From an uncultured Muribaculaceae bacterium (GTDB lineage: Bacteria; Bacteroidota; Bacteroidia; Bacteroidales; Muribaculaceae), in contig CAJUHM010000036.1 in the NCBI GenBank assembly GCA_910586475.1, forward strand, positions 1 to 23,902: a stretch of 23,902 nucleotides of DNA, written 5' to 3'. The notes under the pieces are model-generated. The model did not search any database. It saw nothing but the letters and a program-made list of their open reading frames with translations, and was not told the DNA's origin. Positions 15,652 through 23,758 of this stretch are shown piece by piece (position 1 is the stretch's first letter; every line of letters starts with the position of its first letter). The translations under genes and the position numbers were made by a program.

Positions 15652-17355
15652 ATGAACAAATTCAGCACAATGTTTCTTGCTTTTGCTGCATCTGCAACGA
15701 TGTTCAGCTGTAGCAGTGACGAACCTGGAGCAGGTGTGGTGACCCCCTCCGAGGGCAACATCTATGCCACTCTGACGCTCTCGCTTCCGCAGGGCCGTTC
15801 GACCACAACTGAGGGGAATGATAACACAAACTCTGACGCCGGCTATGAAAACGGTAATGACAAGGAAAACAAAGTAGGTTCTGTTCTCGTCGTTCTGGCC
15901 TCTAAGGTAGACAACGGCAACTACACCTACATCACTTCCAATCTTGCCGACGCCCACACCTCGACAACAAACAACACACGTCCGACCTACAACATCCAGT
16001 TCGAAACCCGCGAACTTATTGAACAGGCCGGTAACGAAGTCTATGTTTTCGCTTACTGTAACCCGACAGCTAAACTTGTCGAAGCTGCTGAAACGGGCTT
16101 CACCAACGGTTTTGTTGACGAAATGGGTAACATCGAAGATGCTTCAATCTGGACACCCAACGGCTTCCTGATGAGCAACGCCCAAGTGACTTCTTGTACT
16201 CTTCCGAGCAAAACACAGATGGACGAATTCTACAACACACCTGAGAATCCCTTCAACCTCGGTATTGTCAAAGTAGAGCGTACAGCTGCACGTTTCGACT
16301 TCAAGCAGACCCAGATTGTAGGTCAGGATGAAGCCAACCTCTATCCTATCTACAACAACGAGAACTTTGAACTTGGCGAAGATGGCAAACCCGTTAAGAA
16401 AGAACTTCTCGGTTATGTCAAGCTCGACGGTATGGCGCTGATGAATGTGGCTAAGAACTACTACTATCTGCCCCGAGTATCTGCCGACGGTATGGCCCAG
16501 GATGTGACCATCTGCGGCGCCGAGACTCCCAGCAACTACATCGTCAGCCCGTTCGCAACTCAGAAATCTGCTACTGAGCTCGACCTTTCGTTCATCCGCA
16601 ATGAATATCTCTACAACTGTCTGCCTGAAAATGCGACAGCTCTGACTTTCGAGACACTCTCTTACGACGCTCTTTCGACTTCTCTCGGTGAGGATGATGA
16701 TGAGAACTGGGGTAACAACATTCCCGGTTTCGACAAAAAAGGCTACAACATCTGGAAGTACACTGTTGAGAACACTATTCCTGAGGTTGAAACTCAGCGC
16801 AAGGGTATCACCAGCGGTATCGTCTTCAAGGGCCATATCGTTCCTGTTGCAGGTACTAAACTTGCAGAAGCAATGAACGGAACAAACATCATCTACGCGT
16901 TCAACGGCGTTATCTACGGTAACCTCGAATTGCTTAAGAAAGCTGTAGTTGAAAAGCCGGTTTCTTCACTTGCTGAAACATTCAAGGCCGCCTTCGACAT
17001 TTCTGATCTTAACGAGGAAACTCTCGCAGACATCACAACAGACCTGACTGAGTCCAAAGGCTTCACTATCTACCGTCCGGTCAATGGCGAATATCCCGTT
17101 TACTATCCGTACTACAACCGTCACAACGATAACGGCAACAACACCGTTATGGGACCGATGGAATTCTCAGTAGTCCGCAACAACGTTTACAAGATCGCCG
17201 TTCAGAACATCATTGAGTTCGGTCACACCGGCAACCCGGGTGATGATCCCGATCCTGAAATTCCCGAAAATCCCGACGAAACTCCGAAGACCTACTTCCG
17301 TGTACAGGTACAGGTTCTTCCCTGGGTTGTTCGTGTAAACAATATCATTCTCTAA
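15652..17355 (+). CDS. Major fimbrillin, Mfa1-type lipoprotein precursor
   Basis: Probable main shaft subunit of a type V pilus; 567 residues. The start at ATG 15652 is chosen because it gives a clean lipoprotein signal (C20 in MFSC); the frame is open upstream to 15595, inside the previous gene. A short propeptide strand (NIYATLTLSLPQGR) ends at R49, a possible cleavage site. The end shows the Mfa1-type C-terminus: NVYKIAVQNI, a P/D-rich linker, then strands ending VQVLPWVVRVNNIIL. Codons look more biased (GAA, AAC, GGT, CGT) than in the genes around it, which fits high expression. The leader just before it is AT-rich. The last strand would be the donor strand for polymerisation, by analogy with known type V pili. 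Confidence 0.88.
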   Translation: MNKFSTMFLAFAASATMFSCSSDEPGAGVVTPSEGNIYATLTLSLPQGRSTTTEGNDNTNSDAGYENGNDKENKVGSVLVVLASKVDNGNYTYITSNLADAHTSTTNNTRPTYNIQFETRELIEQAGNEVYVFAYCNPTAKLVEAAETGFTNGFVDEMGNIEDASIWTPNGFLMSNAQVTSCTLPSKTQMDEFYNTPENPFNLGIVKVERTAARFDFKQTQIVGQDEANLYPIYNNENFELGEDGKPVKKELLGYVKLDGMALMNVAKNYYYLPRVSADGMAQDVTICGAETPSNYIVSPFATQKSATELDLSFIRNEYLYNCLPENATALTFETLSYDALSTSLGEDDDENWGNNIPGFDKKGYNIWKYTVENTIPEVETQRKGITSGIVFKGHIVPVAGTKLAEAMNGTNIIYAFNGVIYGNLELLKKAVVEKPVSSLAETFKAAFDISDLNEETLADITTDLTESKGFTIYRPVNGEYPVYYPYYNRHNDNGNNTVMGPMEFSVVRNNVYKIAVQNIIEFGHTGNPGDDPDPEIPENPDETPKTYFRVQVQVLPWVVRVNNIIL

Positions 17356-17373
17356 TTAATTTCCAATTCAATG

Positions 17374-17452
17374 TGCAATTCGCAATTCTTGACTAACGGA
17401 ATCGGCCTGGATTTCTCTCTGTGCCGCTCCGCGGCCGACAGCCGGAATTGCA
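17374..17452 (+). promoter_or_regulatory. Nested inverted repeat between major fimbrillin and anchor genes
   Basis: TGCAATTC (17374-17381) and GAATTGCA (17445-17452) are perfect 8-bp arms. Between them lies GCCGC-TCC-GCGGC (17423-17435), a compact hairpin, which competes with a second pairing TCGGCC (17402-17407) / GGCCGA (17433-17438). The structure fills the 136-base gap after the major subunit. It has no U-tract but could slow RNase decay of the upstream message or lower downstream expression. Confidence 0.45.
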
Positions 17453-17491
17453 GAACCATTCTCTGAGAATTGTGAAAAAAGCATCAACGAA

Positions 17492-18565
17492 ATGAAATTA
17501 TTCAATCGATTCTTTCAATCCCTGCTGCGCGGCGCGATAATGTTTATCGCGCCGGCAGTAGCCGGATTGTCTTCTTGCAACGGAGTAATCTACGACGATC
17601 TCGATCCGTGTCCCGAGGGCGTTCGTCTGCGTTTTGTCTATGACTACAACATGGAGTTCGCGAATGCGTTTCCATCACAGGTCGAGTGTCTGACCGTTTT
17701 GGTCTTCAACAGTGACGGGACATATCGCGAAACGCACAAAATCACAGACCGTTCGCTGCTGTCGGATGAAAAATGGCGTCTCGACATCGATCTTCCCGAG
17801 GGAGACTATAAGATCATCGCCTACGGAGGTCTTGCATGTAACGACAATTCGTACCACTTCGTTGAAACTCCCGCTCCCTCGAGTCAGCTCGGCTCACTGC
17901 AGGTGGCACTTAACCAGGAGGTGATGGACCGAGTAATCGGCACGGATCTCCACAAACTATTCTGGGGAACAACCCTTGAAAAAGAGAATGCGGCCGATCC
18001 GACCGATTTCTCGAAAGCAATAGACGTCAAGGTCAGAAAATCGACAATGGCCTACGACGAATATACCGTCTACATGATGCGTGACACAAACAATCTCCGC
18101 ATTGTGCTTCAGGAACTGAGCGGTGACCCTGTCGACGACAAGTCCTTCAATTTTGAAGTGATCGACGACAACACACTCATGGGCTGGAACAACGCTGTTA
18201 TCCCCGCCGCTCCGTTTACCTACCTTCCCTGGACTCGCGGGCAGGCCTCGACCGGTCTGCTGCCCGACGGTTCGGAATGTAAGGTCGCTTTTGCCGAATT
18301 CAGTCTCGGCCGTCTGGTTACGGAAAATGCACCGGTGCTCCGGGTGACACGTGTTTCCGACGGCAGCGAAGTGATCAACATACCTCTCATCAACTATCTT
18401 GCGCTCATGAAGAGCGAAAGTTTCCATAAAATGTCAGTCCAGGAGTATCTGGATCGCGAAAATCAGTGGAACATGACCTTCTTCCTCGACCGTCACTGGA
18501 AATGGATTTCAGTGCAGATTGAAGTTCAGGGATGGGTTGTGCGGATCAATAACCCTGATTTGTAA
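17492..18565 (+). CDS. Mfa2/FimB-family fimbrial anchor lipoprotein
   Basis: Predicted pilus anchor in the outer membrane; 357 residues. Lipoprotein signal with C29 (GLSSC). The mature start CPEGVRLRFVYDYNMEFANAF is the recognisable signature of the Mfa2/FimB family, followed by LTVLVFNSDG and LPEGDYKIIAYGG in the first beta domain. The last residues, VQIEVQGWVVRINNPDL, closely resemble the C-terminus of the major subunit. Unlike the other three subunits it has no Arg-ended propeptide, as expected for a protein that stays lipid-anchored and ends the fibre. It begins 136 bases after the major subunit and is followed 9 bases later by the next gene. Confidence 0.92.
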   Translation: MKLFNRFFQSLLRGAIMFIAPAVAGLSSCNGVIYDDLDPCPEGVRLRFVYDYNMEFANAFPSQVECLTVLVFNSDGTYRETHKITDRSLLSDEKWRLDIDLPEGDYKIIAYGGLACNDNSYHFVETPAPSSQLGSLQVALNQEVMDRVIGTDLHKLFWGTTLEKENAADPTDFSKAIDVKVRKSTMAYDEYTVYMMRDTNNLRIVLQELSGDPVDDKSFNFEVIDDNTLMGWNNAVIPAAPFTYLPWTRGQASTGLLPDGSECKVAFAEFSLGRLVTENAPVLRVTRVSDGSEVINIPLINYLALMKSESFHKMSVQEYLDRENQWNMTFFLDRHWKWISVQIEVQGWVVRINNPDL

Positions 18566-18574
18566 AAACTTATA

Positions 18575-19792
18575 ATGAAGAAATATCTTAATATCGCCTA
18601 TTTACTGACGCTGGCCCTTACGGTCATCGGCTGCAGCGACGATGCTCCGGACGGGGTGTCGGCTCCGGGCCGTGCCGACAAGGTCGAATTCAGGATCAAT
18701 GTCTATGCGGGAGATCCGGAGGACAAGGGGTCGCGCGTCGGAGTCTTGCCGGGCGATGACTACTTTGAAGGACCACTCTACCAGTATGAACGGATGCGCA
18801 GTCTGCGAGTTATCATTGTTCGTCCGGACGGTACTGTCGAGCACAACGAATTGGTCTCCGGCGAGCTGCCATCATCGGGCGTCAGCTATTACAACGGGGT
18901 GCGCGTCAGGGTCGAGGGCAACGAGACGAAGCGGGTCTATCTCTTTGCAAACGAAGCTTCGATTGTGGCCGCCGGATCTACGACTCCGTTCGATTTCAAT
19001 TCGATACCGAGCGGATCGGTGTTCCCGGCCGAGACGATCGGTTCGCTGCAGCTTGCGGCGGATGCATCGGGAGTGCTGGTTGACAACAGCGGCGATGAGA
19101 AGCGATATGTCCCGATGAGCGAAGTCTTCGAGGTGTTCGTCAAGAAGGCGGGCCCGGACGGAGAGGACTCCGAGCAGGAGGCTAATTTTTTCATTACACG
19201 CTCGGCAGTCAAGTTCTCGTTCAATGTGAGCGCTACGTTCACACCGTCGAGTCCGTTTGAGATCTCGGAGTTTGCGGTTTCGTCGCTTGGTGACCGGGAG
19301 TATCTGCTTCCGACGTCGACTGAGTATGTTCCGGCGAAGTACCCGACATCTTTCGGCGACCGCTACATAAAATCATATTCTGTTCCGGAGGGAGCGGTCA
19401 ACAGTTTGTGTAGTCTCGCCGTTCCGGAATCGCTTCTGAAGTTCGGGACGGACTACGTCCCCGGTACGGTCGTCAGCTTCTCGCCTCAGCTCTATTTCTG
19501 CGAGACGATGCTGAGCGGCGGTCAGTGTACGCTGAAGCTCAAGCTTGCAGGCAACGAAACGGCGGACTATGACGCGGAGATCGTTCTTCCGAATCTGCCG
19601 GCGCTACCCCGCAACACCCATGTCAAGGTCAATCTGACGCTCGACCGGTCGGATCTGAAGTGCCGGATCGATGTTCTGCCTTATACGGCAGTGCCGCTGA
19701 ATCCGGAATTCGGTTTCGACGATCTGCTGCCGCGTCCGCCGTCGGGCGGCGATGTACCGCCGTGGCTGGAGATCGATCCCGACGAAGAATAG
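18575..19792 (+). CDS. Minor fimbrillin-like lipoprotein
   Basis: A 405-residue lipoprotein (C20 in TVIGC) in the place of an accessory pilin. A short strand (KVEFRINVYAG) and a GSR54-VGV site follow the signal. Then come MRSLRVIIVRPDGTVEHNEL and KRVYLFANEAS, which read like the first fimbrillin beta domain. TRSAVKFSFNVSATF begins the second domain and strands with LPYTAVPLNPEFG close it. The last ~20 residues are P/D/E-rich. I cannot assign it to a named Mfa3 or Mfa4 family. It starts 9 bases after the anchor and 74 bases before the large tip candidate, so it is surely in the operon. Confidence 0.8.
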   Translation: MKKYLNIAYLLTLALTVIGCSDDAPDGVSAPGRADKVEFRINVYAGDPEDKGSRVGVLPGDDYFEGPLYQYERMRSLRVIIVRPDGTVEHNELVSGELPSSGVSYYNGVRVRVEGNETKRVYLFANEASIVAAGSTTPFDFNSIPSGSVFPAETIGSLQLAADASGVLVDNSGDEKRYVPMSEVFEVFVKKAGPDGEDSEQEANFFITRSAVKFSFNVSATFTPSSPFEISEFAVSSLGDREYLLPTSTEYVPAKYPTSFGDRYIKSYSVPEGAVNSLCSLAVPESLLKFGTDYVPGTVVSFSPQLYFCETMLSGGQCTLKLKLAGNETADYDAEIVLPNLPALPRNTHVKVNLTLDRSDLKCRIDVLPYTAVPLNPEFGFDDLLPRPPSGGDVPPWLEIDPDEE

Positions 19793-19866
19793 CGGACAGA
19801 TTCTCAGATTCCGGCGGATGACAGACACCTCTTTTCTCACACAATCCCCCTTTCATTTCAACTGCA

Positions 19867-22800
19867 ATGATGAAAAAACTGATATATAGGATGCTTACGG
19901 GCGTGGCCATGCTGGCTGCAGGCTCGTCGTGCACCGATGATTTTCTTTCCGATGACTATGTCATCCCGGAAGGCGAAGCCATAGTCTCAGCGACAGTCGA
20001 TTTCCATCCGTTGGTTTCGACTGAGGTCAACACGGCAGGATCGCGTGCCGCAGGCGATGCCCTGAAGGATCTCGACGACATCGCTGTTTTCGCTTACGAC
20101 AGCGAGGGCAAGCTCTTTAAGATCTATTCGGGCGCTGATCTGATCGATCTTCAGGTCAAAGAGAAGAACACATCGGGATCCAACACGTCGATGCCGGATG
20201 ATGCCGGAGGCGAGAGTGCCAAGGCAGAGGAGTCGACGGCGCGAGCGACATTCACGCTCAAGGATGTGCCGTTCGGGCGCTATTACTTCTATGCCGTGGC
20301 CAATCTCGGGCGTCAGTTTATCGACGATGAAGACACCCGCGAGGAGTTTTCGACGGTCGACAAGCTGCGCGACTATACAGTTGAGTGGAACGAGGATGAT
20401 GTAGCTGCCAACGATCAGATGTTCGGCTACTTCACGGATGCCGAAGATGACGAGAGCGGCGGATTCCAGGCCCCTGCGGTGACAGTTTCGCGTGCGCGTG
20501 TGGATCTCCACGCCTGGGTCAAGAGAGCCGCATCGAAGATCACAGTCGTTTTCGACGGGTCGGGCCTCCATGATAATATCTGGATCTATGTGAAGAGCGT
20601 CAAGGTCAAGGATATCCCGCGTTACTGCAAGATCGGCAGCGAGAACTGGGTGAAGACGCTCGAGTCGGACTCGATGATTGTCGATGGCGGCTCGATCAAT
20701 TACAATGCTGCGGGAGCGCTGCCGGAGGGGACAGCAGCGAGCCCTCTTTATCAGGAGTGGCTCGAGATTTCAAAGGGCAGCGGTCTGAAAGGAGCGGTCA
20801 CTACCGGAAAGGATGGTAACCCGGTCATTGGCGCCGACGGCAAGCCTGAGACTCATTCAGAGTATGCCGAGGCACTTTATTTCTACGAGAATCTGCAGGG
20901 CAATTATCCAGACGATCCGAAATATGACAAGCGTCAGGACTGGGATAAGGTCGGTTATATGCCGAAGCCAGGCGAGGATGACTACAAGGATAATATACCT
21001 TACGGAACATATATCGAGGTAGAGGCCTATTATAATTCGGAGAATGCCACGAATGTGTCGCGCGGCAGAATCATCTATCGCTTCATGCTCGGAGAGAATG
21101 AAACGTTCAACTACAATGCGAGCCGCAACAATCATTATAAGGTGACACTCGGCTTCAAGGGCTATGCCAACCAGCCGGACTGGCACATCGCATATGTAGA
21201 GCCTGACCAGGCAATCTATGCCGACCCGACTTATTATGTTTCGTACATGTATAACCAGAAGGCTATCTTCCCGGTGCGTATCAAGGGAGATGTTCAGAAA
21301 TTCTCGGTTGAGATCGTTGAAAACAACTGGGCTCCGTTTGACTCGATCAAAAATGATCCGTCAGGACTTCCGGCGGGAATGGCCTCGTGTGTGCCGAAGG
21401 CCGGGGTGGGCGACGGAGTCATGGATTTCAAGTGGAATCGCAATGTCTATGTCAATGCCGGCAAGCGAGATGTCACATCATGTACCGGGACGTATGCAGG
21501 CTCAACAACGGAAAGTACGAATGAACTAAATGTAGCCCAATACGGATATTTCTACGGCCTTCAGAGACCTTATAGCCGGGACGGCAAGTCGCAAGGCAAA
21601 TATTCGGAAGCGGATATAAGGAAGGGCGCGCCGGAATATGCCACTCCTATCTGGGCAGGATTCTTGGCGTTGAATGTCCCGGACCAGCTTGATGCAGTGC
21701 TGCTTCCAGATCCCGATTACCGTCAGGGAGTCTACGATCTTAAGAAATATTTTTATGATAACAAGCAGAACTACAGAGAGCTGTCGAAGGTAGATCTGAC
21801 GTTTACGGCAGGCCAGACAATGAAGACGGTCGGCAGCGGGAACAACAGCTGCGAGATCACAAAAGCACCGGACGGATCGATAACGGTCCATTTCCCGATG
21901 TGGACCCGTCCGAAATCGATGCTCGGCATTTCGGGATTTACCGGAAATAATCCTTACGACACGTATCAGCGCCGAGCGGTAGTGAAAATCACTGCAGAGT
22001 ACAATAACAAGACGATTGTCAAGTATATGCCGGTCTTCCAGGTTCGCCGCGTGGTCAATCCGAAGGCGGTGTGGCGCCGCTGGGACGACGTCAGTCCGTT
22101 TGAAGTGAAGCTTCTTCGTCGACTGACAGCCGAGTCGAACGATTTTACTCCCTTTAATTCCGAGGGCGGATGGCGCGCTTACGTTAAGACATGGTCGGCA
22201 GGCGACAATGGATTCATCACGCTTTCGGGAGGCTCCGGTCGCGACGCGACGGGCGCGATTGTCGGCACTACCGGCACTCCGGTAGACTTTACGATCAATT
22301 TCAACGGGACGACAGGGGATGCCGACCGGTCGAGATGCGCGATCATTCAGATCGAGTATCACGGACTGACTTGTTATCACTCGATTTTTGTCCGTCAGGG
22401 TTATAACCAGCCGCTCGATATTGCGGGCGACGGGGTGAAATGGAGCAGCTATGCATTGTTCAGCTGTGACCCGAACGCAAAGTTCGGAACAGAGTGGGAT
22501 GAGACGGAAGAGAATTATATTCAGGCGACACTGACGAGGAGTCCGCTTGCGCTGGGCACAATGTTTAAGCGCGGGAACTATAACGGAGTGCTGGTCAGCA
22601 ATAATGAACAGCTCGGAGTCTCAGTCTCGCCGGGCGCGTACTATAAATTCAAGATGTCGAACGGCGGCACGAGTACATGGAAGTATATGGAGGGGTATCC
22701 CTATACGAACAGCTATGGCGGATGGACAGTGGTTCATTTCCCGGACGATTCGGTTCAAAAGAAATATGCATGGGGCCGTTTCCTGGTCGATTTCGATATA

Positions 22801-23409
22801 GACGGGAAGAGGGAGAGGCGTCATTACCGAGTGCCGACAATGGATGAATATACCAGCCTTCAGCGGAGAGCAGACTACGGTATCGGAGTGCTGTACGGCG
22901 ACGGCGCAACCCATGTTGCCACAACTGTCGATGATGCCTACGGTTTCGAGGACTTTGACAATGATGGAGACGATAACGGAATGGGTTCGACAAGGAGCAC
23001 TTCCCGCGGAATGCGTGGTGTTATCGTGTTCAATCCGAATAATGCGCATCAGCTGTTCTTCCCTGTCGGGGCGCGTGGCGTTGGGCGTCGAACGATAGCC
23101 GGTTATTCGGCGGATAGCTATGACAAGTTCGGTCAGTTGCGCTATTCGAATGTGCTCGCTCCGCTGACAGGTGCAGGCAATAGTTTCCGACCGATTCCTT
23201 ACAATATGCCGGCATCTCCCGGTGCGTTGTACTGGGTCAATACGCCGAGCGGAAACAATATGTGTTGGGACTGTAATTATTTCGACATGAACTTTATTCC
23301 GTATAGTTTCCCTGTCGGCTTCACACCGAACTACAGTACTTCCGACTTTAATATAACGCATGGGGGTGACGCGCTCCCGATCAAGCTTGTGCTTGATGAA
23401 AGCAAGTAA
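19867..23409 (+). CDS. Large DUF4906 fimbrial protein, probable tip adhesin
   Basis: A 1180-residue lipoprotein precursor (C22 in GSSC; ATG 19870 is an equally possible start). The N-terminal ~445 residues are fimbrillin-like and match DUF4906 as I know it: propeptide strand ending at GSR60-AAG, IAVFAYDSEGKLF, YFYENLQG (~336), YGTYIEVEAYY (~379), IIYRFMLGENETFNYNASRNNHYKVTL and DWHIAYVEP (~438). Then follow beta-rich modules (~445-730), a BACON-like or Ig-like stretch (~730-870, ending in HSIFVRQGY), and a C-terminal part with YRVPTMDEY (~986). The latter reminds me of C-type-lectin/FGE-like folds. Two DFDxDG loops (975-980 and 1029-1034) suggest calcium. Position, size and single copy point to the tip. 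It has no von Willebrand domain, unlike Mfa5. A strong terminator follows. Confidence 0.82.
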   Translation: MMKKLIYRMLTGVAMLAAGSSCTDDFLSDDYVIPEGEAIVSATVDFHPLVSTEVNTAGSRAAGDALKDLDDIAVFAYDSEGKLFKIYSGADLIDLQVKEKNTSGSNTSMPDDAGGESAKAEESTARATFTLKDVPFGRYYFYAVANLGRQFIDDEDTREEFSTVDKLRDYTVEWNEDDVAANDQMFGYFTDAEDDESGGFQAPAVTVSRARVDLHAWVKRAASKITVVFDGSGLHDNIWIYVKSVKVKDIPRYCKIGSENWVKTLESDSMIVDGGSINYNAAGALPEGTAASPLYQEWLEISKGSGLKGAVTTGKDGNPVIGADGKPETHSEYAEALYFYENLQGNYPDDPKYDKRQDWDKVGYMPKPGEDDYKDNIPYGTYIEVEAYYNSENATNVSRGRIIYRFMLGENETFNYNASRNNHYKVTLGFKGYANQPDWHIAYVEPDQAIYADPTYYVSYMYNQKAIFPVRIKGDVQKFSVEIVENNWAPFDSIKNDPSGLPAGMASCVPKAGVGDGVMDFKWNRNVYVNAGKRDVTSCTGTYAGSTTESTNELNVAQYGYFYGLQRPYSRDGKSQGKYSEADIRKGAPEYATPIWAGFLALNVPDQLDAVLLPDPDYRQGVYDLKKYFYDNKQNYRELSKVDLTFTAGQTMKTVGSGNNSCEITKAPDGSITVHFPMWTRPKSMLGISGFTGNNPYDTYQRRAVVKITAEYNNKTIVKYMPVFQVRRVVNPKAVWRRWDDVSPFEVKLLRRLTAESNDFTPFNSEGGWRAYVKTWSAGDNGFITLSGGSGRDATGAIVGTTGTPVDFTINFNGTTGDADRSRCAIIQIEYHGLTCYHSIFVRQGYNQPLDIAGDGVKWSSYALFSCDPNAKFGTEWDETEENYIQATLTRSPLALGTMFKRGNYNGVLVSNNEQLGVSVSPGAYYKFKMSNGGTSTWKYMEGYPYTNSYGGWTVVHFPDDSVQKKYAWGRFLVDFDIDGKRERRHYRVPTMDEYTSLQRRADYGIGVLYGDGATHVATTVDDAYGFEDFDNDGDDNGMGSTRSTSRGMRGVIVFNPNNAHQLFFPVGARGVGRRTIAGYSADSYDKFGQLRYSNVLAPLTGAGNSFRPIPYNMPASPGALYWVNTPSGNNMCWDCNYFDMNFIPYSFPVGFTPNYSTSDFNITHGGDALPIKLVLDESK

Positions 23410-23435
23410 AGATAGACGCTTCGTTTGAAGTGGAT

Positions 23436-23485
23436 CTCCCCGAAGGGTATGTTGGCAGGCATGGTTCTTCGGGGAGGTTTGTTTT
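23436..23485 (+). terminator. Intrinsic terminator of the pilus operon
   Basis: CTCCCCGAA (23436-23444) and TTCGGGGAG (23468-23476) are perfectly complementary over 9 bp. The 23-nt loop is followed by a T-rich tail (GTTTGTTTT). It starts 27 bases after the stop of the large tip gene, as expected for the end of the operon. Confidence 0.8.
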
Positions 23486-23493
23486 GTGGCGGG

Positions 23494-23557
23494 TTAGGGC
23501 GGTTCGTGATAACGGCTCATCTGCGTCTTAGGGCGGTTCGTGATAACGGCTCATCTG
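23494..23557 (+). repeat. Two direct copies of a 30-nt element
   Basis: The same 30-nt sequence, beginning TTAGGGCGGTTCGTGATAAC, occurs at 23494-23523 and 23528-23557 without a mismatch, at a period of 34 bases. The inner 26 nt (23498-23523 and 23532-23557) reappear inverted further on. Perfect identity suggests a recent duplication. Confidence 0.8.
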
Positions 23558-23562
23558 GGTCG

Positions 23563-23581
23563 TCACGAGCCGGATTCGTGA
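23563..23581. repeat. Small palindrome between the direct and inverted elements
   Basis: TCACGA (23563-23568) pairs with TCGTGA (23576-23581) around a 7-base loop. An overlapping alternative pairs CGGCTC (23547-23552) with GAGCCG (23567-23572). The two cannot form together. Confidence 0.4.
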
Positions 23582-23631
23582 TCGGTCACGGACGGCAGTC
23601 CGCTCCCTCACCCTCACCGACGTGTTCCTAC

Positions 23632-23657
23632 CATCTGAACCGTTCTGACGAACCGCC
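23632..23657 (-). repeat. Inverted copy of the 26-nt element (first)
   Basis: Read on the minus strand, this 26-base stretch matches the element at 23498-23523 at 21 of 26 positions; the last ten bases on the plus strand (ACGAACCGCC) are an exact reverse complement. It closes the first ~101-bp unit. Confidence 0.65.
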
Positions 23658-23732
23658 GCCATCCGGGTGGGGTGGATTCGGGATCGGTCACGGACGTGGG
23701 TCTGCTCCCACACCCTCGGCCTTAGCGCCTAA

Positions 23733-23758
23733 CATCCGAATCGTTCTGACGAACCGCC
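23733..23758 (-). repeat. Inverted copy of the 26-nt element (second)
   Basis: A second inverted copy, nearly identical to the one at 23632-23657 and 101 bases away. It also ends in ACGAACCGCC. With the two direct copies it makes a 2+2 head-to-head arrangement. Confidence 0.6.

Noticed and set aside
19867..23409. Tip protein as an Mfa5-type von Willebrand factor A protein
   Set aside because: No DxSxS metal site or von Willebrand A layout is visible. The N-terminal features fit DUF4906 instead.
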